Shown here piece after piece: positions 1 through 9,076 of a stretch of DNA of 21,137 nucleotides. Both the position numbers and the translations under genes were made by a program. The stretch's first letter is position 1. Every line of letters starts with the position of its first letter. The notes below the pieces were generated by a model. It made no database searches and had not been told where the DNA came from. It was given only the letters and a program-made list of their open reading frames with translations. This stretch comes from Larix sibirica (Eukaryota > Streptophyta > Pinopsida > Pinales > Pinaceae): NCBI GenBank assembly GCA_004151065.3, contig NWUY0300017906.1, forward strand, positions 58,905 through 80,041, written 5' to 3'.

Positions 1-81
1 TTCAGTCAAGCCGAAACCCTAACCATACAGACAATCAACAAGGATGAGGCACCACGGTGAAGACCAGGCTTACCCGGGAAA

Positions 82-516
82 TCAACAAATTGCCGAGGCT
101 CGTGCCATCCAAGCTGCAAATAGGCCGAGACCTGCAACAAGGGAGTGGTACCAGTTAAAACAAATTTGTTAGGTTAAAACATTCTATTAACTGGGAAACA
201 AAAGAATGAACCGTAGCTTACCAGCAAATTCGAAAGAAGCTCCACATACAATATTTTTCCTGTCAAATCCGAGCAGAGGATAGGTTAACCATCCCTTGTC
301 ATTGATAGAGTGAAATAGAAGAAGCAACGAATGCCTTCCACGATGGGAACTTTGACAACACCAGGTCATACGATACACTCACGTCAAGATAAGGTCAGCA
401 TTGGCAATATAGGTAAACCCTAACAAGCACGAAGGCTGGAGCAATAAGAAACTGCTAACACAGAGTAATAGCAGCACAGATAACCCTAGCTTCCTTTCAA
501 TAACCTTTGGGTCCAT
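82..516 (-). CDS. Possible three-exon gene for a small hydrophobic membrane protein (or remnant)
   Basis: On the minus strand, three segments join in one open frame with consensus splice sites: exon 1 at 516-383 (donor GTGAGT), exon 2 at 259-222 (acceptor ..TTGACAG, donor GTAAGC) and exon 3 at 131-82 (acceptor ..TTGTTGCAG, stop TGA at 84-82). The product is 73 aa. Residues about 10-34 form a leucine-rich hydrophobic segment (LGLSVLLLLCVSSFLLL) suited to a signal anchor or first membrane helix. A second apolar stretch, FAGLGLFAAWMA, spans the exon 2/3 junction. The ATG at 516 was chosen; an in-frame ATG at 543 would add nine residues. A conserved-looking C followed by a GLG-AA helix loosely recalls the first half of plant DUF1218 four-helix proteins, but this is a weak memory-based resemblance. 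The early stop would leave the protein about half length. Another reading of exon 3 stays open further, so the gene model is uncertain. It may be a pseudogene. Confidence 0.28.
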
Positions 517-561
517 AACAACAAGACATAATAACTCCCACATAGTACAGATGACAAACAC

Positions 562-2682
562 GAAGGGATAAGCAGCATGGAAGCTGATTTCTTCAGTGCC
601 TCAGCGAAGTTCGGACAGGAGGGTTTCATAGAGAAACCAAGCCCGAAGGCAATGGAGGAATGACAATGTAGGGTTTAGTCAACGCTTAAATATCATTTAC
701 ACTTGGCACAGATACGAACAGGTAGCCTTTTAATATAACCATGCAGTGGGTCGATTTCCATAGTTCTACAACGGAGATTTCCGATAATAGATTTCAAATT
801 AAAATGATAGCATGGATATTCCATTAGGTCGTGGACCATAGTTTAAACTGTTAATCATAACCCATGATTCAAATCATTGCCTATCGAGCTTTGTATTGTG
901 AACATTATCTTTTACCCTATAAACCAATAAGTCATGTAATTGTTATTAGTGTTCTTTGTTTTCGATGAGAATATCATCCTTTGTTTCCAACCAAAAATCA
1001 TAGTAAGGGTAGCCAAAATAATGCACAGTGATCATAATGGTGGCATTATTATAGCTTAACTACCGTACTTTTAATAAGCAAAACATTACAATAATGTTTA
1101 AATTCTTGTCTAGTATCACTCTAAACTTGAAATATCAATTCATTGCATTATAAACATCATGTAAAATCCAGTCGTGGAGTATTCTAGACATAAGGAAAAT
1201 GTATTTGCATTAAAAAGAAATTAATAAAGATAAGGGTACAATGCAAGCGCCCTTTGGTTGATAAAAACCTATCACGACATTTTCCAATCTCCATAACCTC
1301 ATGTGCGAGACATAGATCTTTACCTTAAATTTATGAGTAATGAAATGAGTTTGGATTTAGAGGTTACAATCAGGTGATTTCCACTTGAAGGATTCCAGAT
1401 ACATAATTTTTAACCATAAATCAGAGTTACGCTAGATTATTTCAATTATCTTTACGATACAATAACAATCATTCAACTGTTTCATAATTCCTTATAACAA
1501 TTAAATGAGTTTACTCAAGATCTCTTATAATTTCTGAAACATGAACATAAGAATAATTTTTCCAACTCCTAAGATGTTAAGAGGAGACTTGTAAATGGTA
1601 GAATATCTAGCTAATGCTAAAACAAGTAAGTTATTTTTCACTGTGCTAATTATGAAGCGTATATGCATTACAGTAACATCATCAAGAACAATTAATCCAC
1701 AGAGTTGTTTAATTCATGGATACTTCAGAAATATAGTTATCATTTCTCTAGTAGTTTCAAATTAAATAACAGTAAGAGCAGAAGAAGGTCATAGGCAGCG
1801 TGCTACCTTCAAACACTTGATCACCTGGTTAACATGCTTATACTTTTTATTTAGTGATTTTGGTACAGCTAAATGNNAAATTACAGATAGTATTTTTTGC
1901 ACCTCCACTCCCTAGACAATGCTCTAAAGTCTAAAAGGGGCCATTCCAATAATACATCCTTTTGTTATGAACGTCAAACATAGTTTAATGAAATTCCAAA
2001 GGGAAGACCATGTATCTTGTACAAACTCTTTGCAATGTAATGCACATAAAATTATTACTATTGGGAGGTGTCATCCCACAAACATTCTAGGAAAGTAAGG
2101 AGATAAGTGGATATGAAAGCCTAATTACTAAACCAATTTCCATATCAAATCCATCTAAAGTAACAAAATGAACCATCCCATCCTTGTAAAAGTTTGTTCT
2201 TGGCTAGGGTCTAAAATCCTCACTAGGTTGATCAACCCCAAAAATAGAGGAGACCATATTCCATTTGTTCATTTTGTCTTATCGAGTAGATTCAATATAC
2301 ATGCCAGTATTCTCAAAAGAAGTGGGGCCATCCATGATCACTAACCCAAGGTTCTAAGGTACCTAGGAAGACCCACCACCAAAGAATATGTACTACCCTT
2401 AAGTGGCTTTCTAGCAACACTTATGCCCTAACAAGTCCTACAACCACTAGCGTTGCCTAAGGAAACCCCAATAGAGCTAGATCTTCTAGATTATGAGACA
2501 TCTTATCCTTAACCATTAGTAGTATCTAAGTCACATTAATTTACACCGACAAAGCTTGAACTATTCCTCACACTAGCACCAATAATATTGGATCTAGATT
2601 CTCGAGTACCACAAACTTAAGGAAATCTCTAAATTAAAACAATGGCACTCATAAGACCTAAATAAGCGGCACCAAAAGTGCC
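562..2682. other. AT-rich DNA without recognisable genes
   Basis: I see no convincing coding region, RNA gene or transposon terminus here on either strand. The stretch is AT-rich with stops in all frames. It contains a two-base ambiguity (NN) at 1876-1877, which may be a sequencing ambiguity or a small closed gap. A phrase near 1903-1940 (CTCCCTAGAC followed by AAAAGGGGCC) weakly resembles the 44-bp unit duplicated at 2683-2770 and could be a diverged relative. Confidence 0.6.
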
Positions 2683-2770
2683 ACCACTCCCTAGACCATT
2701 AGAATAAACAGGGGCTGAACCACTGCACCACTCCGTAGACCATTAGAATAAAGAGGGGCTCAACCACTGC
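2683..2770. repeat. 44-bp direct tandem duplication
   Basis: Copy 1 occupies 2683-2726 and copy 2 occupies 2727-2770. They abut exactly and differ at three positions (C/G, C/G and G/C). Both begin ACCACTCC and end CAACCACTGC or GAACCACTGC. The small divergence suggests a fairly old local duplication. No coding function is evident. Confidence 0.9.
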
Positions 2771-3012
2771 CATCTCTTTCCTCTTCACCCAAGTGTGACT
2801 TTCTGCAAAGATGATGATCTCTAATCATCCTCAATTTTGAGCTTGGCATACAAAATAGGCATTAAAAAGATTTAGATAACTAAACATTTGTTGACAAAAA
2901 CCATCAATTATGCATATAATATAAATATTAGAGAGATATGTTGCTTAATATCCACCACCAAAGAATGCACCTTAAGAGATTTGACCATATGAAATAAACA
3001 ACTTATCGATTC
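2771..3012. other. AT-rich non-coding spacer
   Basis: This short stretch lies between the two tandem duplications. I see no gene or element in it. The phrase CCACCACCAAAGAAT at about 2952 also occurs near 2374, so the wider 2.3-3.5 kb region may contain diverged dispersed copies of an unidentified repeat. Confidence 0.5.
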
Positions 3013-3155
3013 AATGGACAAACAAGTCAACATATATATGCAAATCAGCTAGAAGGATGGGAAACACCAACTCGAAATGGTAATGGACAAATAAGTCAAC
3101 ATATATATGCAAATCAGCTAGAAGGATGGGAAACACCGACTCGAAATGGTAATGG
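3013..3155. repeat. 69-bp direct tandem duplication (two copies plus start of a third)
   Basis: Copy 1 is 3013-3081 and copy 2 is 3082-3150, both starting AATGGACAAA/TAAGTCAAC. They differ at only two bases that I can see (C/T near the start and A/G near CACCA/GACTC). A truncated third start, AATGG, follows at 3151-3155. The low divergence implies a more recent event than the 44-bp duplication upstream. No coding meaning is evident. Confidence 0.92.
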
Positions 3156-4218
3156 GATTGCTTCTAAAGGGTAATGGGCTTGCTTACGGTCATCCAAAAT
3201 GAAATCTACTTACCATAATTGAACATAGTGAAGACTACCAACTTGTAACACATGCGAATTGAAATATCATAATTAAATAAAAAGTAAACATACCTCCATT
3301 CCAACCCATAGTAGGAGTTCAAAGAAATCACTTTAATTTTTAATTTAGTGAAGACTACTAGTTGAAAGACGTTTTGTCAAAAATATTATGAAGGAAAAAT
3401 ATTCTTTAATATCCACCCCAAAAACAATTCAAGTCATTTGAGCCAACAATGGCTTGAGTATCATAGAATTTCGAGAATGAGGGGATCCATCTAAAGGGAC
3501 GGTTGCGCTTTAGTTTGAATGAAATTCAAGGAAAATCAAGGGGATATTCCAAATGAACCAAGAGAGGGTTATTGTAGATCCAAGAAGAGGGAATAAGAGT
3601 AGCTCTGTAATGGTTCAACATTGTTCCTTTCCTTCGAATACTATCAACTTCCATCAAACATTATCAAAGTAAATCAAGACATGTTTCTCATTTTCACAGT
3701 TGGTTGCCAATTTATTTCAATAAATTTTACACTTCTTTAGGAAACCCAAACTTCACTTCCTCCTCGGTGTCCTTGGAAAAACAACATAACAAAATATTAC
3801 CTTCTTGAGTTCATTCCTAAACACACTATTGCCCCCAGTGCTATTACATTCTTCTTAGTCATTGGAAGGAATTTGAGCTTGCAACCCTTTCAACCCTATT
3901 TCAGTATAATGTGTTGTAAATAGTTTGATGTAGAACATTTCTTCCATTACGAGAAGTCTCTTCTTCCAAACAACCCAGGCCTAAAAACAAAAATGTGAAA
4001 CTGTAATGAAATTTGATCAGAACAATATTTGTTGTTCATTCCTATACCAAGAGCTAGTTGAGGACTAGTTTAATGAATATTATATATTTTGTTATAATTC
4101 AGTTGTCAAAGTAGCAGTGGGAATAACTATCACTGGTTGCTATTGGAAAATGGAACTTGACTCATTAACTTTATGGTGGTTCTTAAGGGACCAACATGCC
4201 ACCCTTCCAAGCTACATG
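3156..4218. other. AT-rich DNA up to the retrotransposon insertion site
   Basis: I see no recognisable gene, RNA or transposon end in this stretch. It forms the left flank of the LTR retrotransposon and ends with its target-site duplication. Confidence 0.6.
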
Positions 4219-4223
4219 CCTCT
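4219..4223. repeat. Left target-site duplication CCTCT
   Basis: CCTCT directly precedes the TG that starts the 5' LTR. It is identical to the five bases following the CA end of the 3' LTR at 10025-10029. A 5-bp duplication is the expected footprint of Ty3/gypsy integrase and fixes the element's ends. Confidence 0.93.
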
Positions 4224-5170
4224 TGTCATGGCCTCACCGAACTGCCCACTTGAAGCATGCACACCACACTCGTAACGCACTTGCAAGGTGGGCGCGTTCC
4301 CTCGACAAATGGTCGGGGCATTTGGAAATCCCCTCGGCACACCTTGGAAACTTTTGTTGGAAGCTTGTAGTGAGGAAGAGGCTCGAAATGAAACACGCGA
4401 GGTAGAACGATGGATGCCAGCAACTAGGAGTGCAGGACGCTCGACCCACCCAAAAGTGGGCACGCTGGTACCACAACCCATGACGAGCATCGACTTGATG
4501 GGTGCATCAGTCACTTATACAACACGCAGAGATGGGCCAAGCACGTGGATGGAGGAGATGCTTGGTTGGAGCCGACACTTGATGGGAGTTAGACTGGGCA
4601 CCAAGCAAGGGTGCACCCACCATGCATTGTGCCCACCCTCACGACGAAACCTATATAAACGTAGGATTCAAACAAGACAAGGTAGCAACAGAAGAGACAT
4701 TCGTTCGCAAGACGCAGAGAGAGTTCTGATTTTCGGGGAAGCTTAGGCAGGCTGCCCGTCCGCGGGAAGGAGGTAGTTTATTTTTTAATCTTTGTAATCT
4801 TGTAATACTCGGAGTGTTAGCTGGTTGGGCGCACACCAGAGCTCTGTCGGTTTGGAAACTCCACTAATGTAATATATGATTTATATATAATGCTTTTGGG
4901 GGTTTGCTGGTTGGGAAACCCCAACCTAGTATAAATGTATTCGTTTACATGTTCGTTGTGTGTGTAATTGCTAAATTTTTTAAGTGTTCTCGCAAGGCGT
5001 TAATAAGTAAAGTGTTAACAAGTTAAGTGTTGAGGGTAAAATGGTTCCGCAGGTTGAAGGCATAGTCTATCGGTGCACCCTTGACTTGGCCACACCCTCA
5101 AAGTGATCCCAGAAAGTGTTGCACAATTCAGCTAGCAAGTTAAGACAATAAGCTGAGTGTGGCTGTGACA
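4224..5170 (+). repeat. 5' long terminal repeat
   Basis: The LTR starts TGTCATGGCC and ends GGCTGTGACA, with TG...CA termini and a short terminal inverted repeat (TGTCA/TGACA). It aligns along its full length with 9077-10024. It carries a TATA box at 4652-4659, so transcription should start roughly 30 bp further on and divide it into U3, R and U5. The open frames inside it, for example 4288-4746, are chance frames in a GC-richer U3 and match no protein I know. Confidence 0.96.
4652..4659 (+). promoter_or_regulatory. TATA box of the 5' LTR promoter
   Basis: TATATAAA lies 428 bp into the 5' LTR and is conserved at the equivalent place in the 3' LTR (9506-9513), although the surrounding bases have diverged. 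It is the likely Pol II promoter driving the element. Confidence 0.75.
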
Positions 5171-5172
5171 GA

Positions 5173-5184
5173 TTGTATCAGAGC
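5173..5184 (+). other. Primer-binding site for initiator-Met tRNA
   Basis: TTGTATCAGAGC begins two bases after the 5' LTR. It matches the canonical plant retrotransposon site TGGTATCAGAGC, complementary to the 3' end of tRNA-iMet, except for one G-to-T change at the second position. It primes minus-strand DNA synthesis. Confidence 0.9.
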
Positions 5185-5648
5185 GTTTGATTTGGATGCT
5201 CCACACCAATGAAACGTATGGCAGGGATGGGATTCCGAAGATGCAAAGGCTGCGATGAAGGTCCCGGAGGATATGGGACTTTCTCCTGGTGAATCCTCTG
5301 AAGATGACGAAGATTAAGTCGCTGGAAAGCTAGCTGTAGTAGTTGGCAGGTGAGATGAGGACAGCAAAGGAAGAGCGCCCGTCGTTAGCATCATTGGTGG
5401 AAAACGCAATGGCTTGGAGCAGTACGTCACCAGATTGGTTGTGAGTGGATGTGATAGAGGCCACGTGGAGTTGGCATAACCAAGACTCCATGACCGCCCA
5501 AGTGTCAAAGCTTGGGGATGCTGCATACATGCGATAGAGGGTGCGAGCCGCAATGCGGCTTGTACATAATGTGGCAACATAACCGAAGGGTGACCAGGTG
5601 AAGGGAGGCTCTTGTTATCACCTCGGCGTCGTACGAAGGGACCAGAAG
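5185..5648 (+). other. Leader and residual gag region of the chromovirus
   Basis: Only 464 bp separate the primer-binding site from the first protease codons I recognise, whereas gag with its zinc knuckle normally takes about 1 kb. No capsid or CCHC pattern is visible in any frame and stops interrupt all three plus frames. The open frames on the opposite strand here match nothing. Most of gag therefore seems to have been deleted, or the remainder has decayed beyond recognition. Confidence 0.55.
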
Positions 5649-6089
5649 TTGAATGCACTAAGGTTCGTGGACGTGATTGTGAACGGGAAACAGGTGAGGG
5701 TCCAGTTGGACATAGGTGCCTTCCACAACTTTGTGAAGTGAGAGGTTGTAGATACGATTGGGATAAGGAGGAAGAACTGTGGTGTTAGAGTCAAGGAAGT
5801 GAAATCAACGACAAAGGCAGATGCAAATATTGCTTTGCACTTTCAGTTAGGATGTTGGACGAGAAAGGCAGATTTCACTGTGATGCCTCTTGATGATTTC
5901 AAGATGATCCTTGGTCAAGACTTCTTGCGAAGACATCTAGCAGTCCTGCTGCCATTTGCAGATAAGATGGTGATTCTGAGCAAGAGAAACCCAAATGTGG
6001 TGTACACCGTTGCTAGCAAATCAGTAAGACAAGAAAAATTTGTTTCTACATCAAGTAGGAAGAAAGTGGATCGACGGTCAGGGTCGTAG
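5649..6089 (+). pseudogene. Chromovirus aspartic protease domain, broken
   Basis: The frame beginning LNALRFVDVIVNGKQ continues into VQLDIGAFHNFV, the retropepsin active site, where the usual D-T/S-G-A is D-I-G-A. The catalytic Asp and Gly are kept, but the following Thr/Ser is now Ile. Downstream, DFTVMPLDDFKMILGQDFL is the typical end of the plant chromovirus protease. The frame is cut by TGA at 5739 and TAG at 6087. It shares its frame with the reverse transcriptase that follows. In a working element this enzyme would cleave the Gag-Pol polyprotein inside the particle. Confidence 0.85.
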
Positions 6090-7130
6090 ATGTTTGTTGC
6101 AACGTTGTTGGGCGAGTCTGACATGGGAAGTGTGGGGATGCCTACGCCTCCTGTCCTCTCTGACATGATGGATGCATATTCAGACTTGATACCTGAGTAA
6201 TTTCCCAAGTTGTTTCCTCTGAGAAGAGCTGTTGATCACCGTATTGAGCTGGAGTCGAGATCCAAGCCTGTGGCAAAGGTGTCATATAGACTATCGGGAC
6301 CAGATTTGGAGGAGTTGAAACAACAACTAACCGAGCTCACAGATCTTGGTTTCATATGGCCTTCAAGTTTTCCATATGGTTTCCCCGTGTTATTCCAAAG
6401 GGATAACGATATGCCAGAGTTGAGGATGCGCTTGGACTATAGACTGTTGAACAAGCAAACCATCAAGAACCATTATGCACTTCCGTTGGTGGCTGACTGG
6501 TTTGATAAGTTAGCCAAGCCAAGAGTTTTCTCAAAACTAGACTTGAGACAATGGTACTACCAAGTCAAAATCGTAGAAGGAGATGAGCACAAAACAACGT
6601 GCATGATGCAGTATGGGATCTTCGAGTTACTTGTTATGTCGTTTGGGCTATGCAACGCCCCTGGAACATTTTGCACGTTGATGAACGATGTGCTATAGTC
6701 GTTTTTGGACAAATCAGTTGTGGTGTATCTAGATGACATCGTTTTCTATAGTGAAACAATAGAGGAGCCCAAGTGAAATTTGGAAGAGGTTTATGAAGCA
6801 TTGCCGGATAACAAGGTGTACTTGAAGGAATCCAAGTGCACGTTTGGACAAGAGGAGATTTCATTCTTGGGCCATCAAATTGGACAAGGAAAGTTTCGTA
6901 TGGACGATAGAAAGGTTGTTGTGATCTAGGATTGGGAGGAACCTCGAACGGTGAAGGAAGTGCGTAGCTTCCTCGTCTTGGAAAACTACTACTGCAGGTT
7001 TGTGTAGGGGTACTCCAAGGTAGTCCCGCCTCTTACCAAGTTGCTGAAGAAAAAGAAGGCATGGAAGTGGTCTGAAAAATGCCAACGTGCGTTTGACGAA
7101 CTTAAATGTAGACTTGCAACGACTCCGGTG
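6090..7130 (+). pseudogene. Chromovirus reverse transcriptase domain, broken
   Basis: All fingers-palm motifs can be read in one frame: RRAVDHRIEL, a GFIWPSSFPYGFPVLF segment, FSKLDLRQWYYQVKI, the FELLVMSFGLCNAPGTFC block and the catalytic YLDDIVFYS (positions about 6726-6752). The connection segment with FLGHQIG and WKWSEKCQRAFDELK follows. In-frame stops occur at 6198 (TAA), 6696, 6927 and 7005 (TAG) and 6774 (TGA). The longest intact piece is 6210-6698 (162 aa). This enzyme copied the element's RNA into DNA. The catalytic YLDD is kept despite the stops, as expected for decay after insertion. Confidence 0.93.
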
Positions 7131-7523
7131 CTACAGTTTCCTGACTTCGAGAAAGAATTAGAAGTGTAGATGGATGCATCTGATTTCGCTATTGGATTAA
7201 TTTTGATGCAAGAGGGTCATCCAATGGCGTATGAACTTCAGAAGCTCTAGGATTGGGAGAGGAGATACCTAGTTCATGAGAAAGAAATGATAGTGGTGGT
7301 GCATTTCTTGAGAGTTTGGAGGAATTACTTGTTGGGTAAGTTGTTCATGGTGAAGACGGATAATGTGGCTACTAGTTACTTCACCACTCAGCCAAAGCTC
7401 TCACCCAAGCAAACTAGATGGAAGGATTTCCTTGCTGAGTTCGACATGATATTAGAGTACTAGTCAGGCATGTTGAATGTAGTTGTGGACACTTTGAGTA
7501 GGAAAGCTCATTCGTAGCCTTAG
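7131..7523 (+). pseudogene. Chromovirus RNase H domain, broken
   Basis: The frame continues from the reverse transcriptase. MDASDFAIGLILMQEGHP marks the first catalytic Asp, EKEMIVVVHFLRVWRNYL carries the conserved Glu helix, and VKTDNVATSYF holds the next Asp. TRWKDFLAEFDMILEY and VVDTLSRKA complete the C-terminal part, ending with the last Asp before LSRKA. It is interrupted by TAG at 7167, 7248, 7461, 7515 and 7521. The domain degrades the RNA strand of the hybrid during reverse transcription. The reading frame changes between here and the integrase. Confidence 0.9.
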
Positions 7524-7529
7524 ATGGAT

Positions 7530-8524
7530 AGCCTCTTGACCCAGAAACTCAAGTTGTGTCCGACTTGCAGAAAAGGCTTCAGGAGAACTTGTTGGGGATC
7601 CTGATGGCCAGAAGCATCATGGCACAAGTCAAGGAAGTCAATATGAACAAGTTTCAGGAGAAAGATGGACTACTCTATTTTGATGGACATTTGTACATGC
7701 GAGAAGCATCTCATCTTCGAAAATACTTGCTACAGGAGTGTCATGACTCGGTGTGGGAAGGAAATCTGGGGTAGCATAGGACACGGGCCTTGGTCTAGAA
7801 GAGATTCTTTTGGAAGCACCTACGGTGGGATGTTGAAGAGTATGTTCACACCTGTCTCATTTTCCAACAAGACAAGTCAAGTATGAAGAAGAAAGCAGGG
7901 TTGTTGCAACTGTTGGCAGTTCTGGAGAGGCCTTCGGTGAGTGTCTCCATGGACTTCATCAATCAGCTATTAGTCGCAGAGGGGTATAACGAAATATGTG
8001 CTGTGGTAAACCATTTCTCAAATTATGCGGCCTTCATTCCAATGAAGTCACCATCCAAAGTAGCGGATGTGGCTAAGTTGTTCTTCAAGCATGTGGTCAA
8101 GTACTGGGGCTTGCCACTAAACATTTTGTCTGACCGAGATGCCAAGTTCACCGGGAAGTTTTGGCCAACGTTGTTCAAGTTAATTGGGACGCAGTTGCTC
8201 ACTAGTTCGGGCTTCCATCCAGAAATAGACGGAAAGATGGAGAGAGTTAACGTAGTCTTGGAGAATTACTTGAGGCACTTCGTGCACATTGAGCAGAAGA
8301 ACTGGCTGGAATTCTTAGATGCTACTAAGTTCAGCTTTAGCAAGCACATGAGCTCAGCAGTAGGTTATAGTCTGTTCAAGTTGGAAACCGGACAGAAACC
8401 ATTGATGCCCCAAGCAATAGCGATAGGTGAGGTGGGACCAAACCCAACTGCAGTGGAGTTCATAAAAACACGGGAAGAAAAGTTGAAATTGGCTAAGGCT
8501 CACTTAGAGAGAGCAGCAGAATGA
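7530..8524 (+). pseudogene. Chromovirus integrase, broken
   Basis: This is in a different frame from the RNase H, so a 1-2 base indel lies between about 7523 and 7556. The N-terminal zinc-binding region reads LLQECHDSVWEGNLG, stop, HRTRAL, stop, then YVHTCLIFQQDKS. The second Cys of the HHCC finger is now Phe. The catalytic core is better preserved: SMDFINQL gives the first Asp, ILSDRDAKFTGKFW the second, and HPEIDGKMERVN the Glu, so D-D-E is intact. The core is open from 7883 to 8524 (213 aa) and ends at TGA 8522. TAG stops at 7772 and 7796 break the finger region. The enzyme would insert the cDNA and generate the 5-bp duplication seen at the ends. Confidence 0.93.
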
Positions 8525-9060
8525 ATGAAGAAGTGTGTAGATAGGAAACAAAGAGAAGAAGAATTCCAATTTGGAGAGAGCATCCTTCTCAAACTTGGGC
8601 GCGGGTAGTTTGTTCCTCCAAACGGCCTAGAAAACTCTTTGATGTGGAAGTAGGGTGATCGGTTCGAGATTGTTTAGAGGGTAGGCAAGGTTGCCTACAA
8701 ACTCAGGCTCCCATAACACCTTCATGCATACCACCCATTTTTTCATGTCAGTCAGCTACGGAGGTGTCGAGATGATAAAGATGAGTAGGAACATAACGTT
8801 CCCACACGAGCTCCTGCAATGATCATTAACAGGCCAAATTGAGAAGTAGAAGCAAATTTGGGACACTAGTTCAACAAGCGTGGGAAGGACTCACTATTAG
8901 AGTACTTCATCAAGTGGAAAGACTTGTCAGATGAGGAGAATAGTTGGGAGTGGAAGAACACCTTGTGGAAGTCGGAAGATTCGATCAAGGCGTTCGAAGG
9001 GGAGCACGGGCTACCACCTCGACGAAATCAACAGAAGAAGCATCGCCGGGAGGACGACCA
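8525..9060 (+). pseudogene. Integrase C-terminal region with chromodomain
   Basis: In the same frame as the integrase core, FGESILLKLGRG, GDRFEIV, RVGKVAYKLRLP and HPFFHVSQLRR follow the GPY/F module order. The chromodomain is then LLEYFIKWKDLSDEENSWEW with the C-terminal helix around LWKSEDSIKAFE (8899-9000). This domain would direct integration toward marked chromatin and identifies the element as a chromovirus. Stops at 8606, 8651, 8675, 8786 and 8867 (TAG), 8714 (TAA) and 8840 (TGA) break the linker, but the chromodomain itself is open. The frame has no stop before the 3' LTR and runs on to 9277. Confidence 0.88.
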
Positions 9061-9063
9061 GTC

Positions 9064-9076
9064 CGGTGGGGGAGGC
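9064..9076 (+). other. Polypurine tract
   Basis: GGTGGGGGAGGC lies immediately 5' of the 3' LTR and is nearly all purine. It matches the expected plus-strand primer of LTR retrotransposons and supports the LTR boundary at 9077. Confidence 0.85.

Noticed and set aside
14-423. AAACCCTAA motifs as interstitial telomeric repeat
   Set aside because: The two motifs are single units 400 bp apart, not a tandem array. They fit telo-box-like elements or chance better.
4288-4746. A 152-codon plus-strand open frame and several overlapping frames in the 5' LTR, with counterparts at 8985-9477
   Set aside because: They lie inside LTR sequence, are not conserved in frame between the two LTRs, and match no protein. 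The GC-richer U3 simply has fewer stops.
5314-5658. A 114-codon minus-strand open frame in the leader of the chromovirus
   Set aside because: It is antisense to the element, has no recognisable motif and overlaps the protease start on the other strand.
5799-8524. Possible programmed TAG read-through in pol because of the many amber stops
   Set aside because: Read-through elements use one stop at a fixed place. Sixteen scattered TAGs plus TGA, TAA and a frameshift indicate decay.
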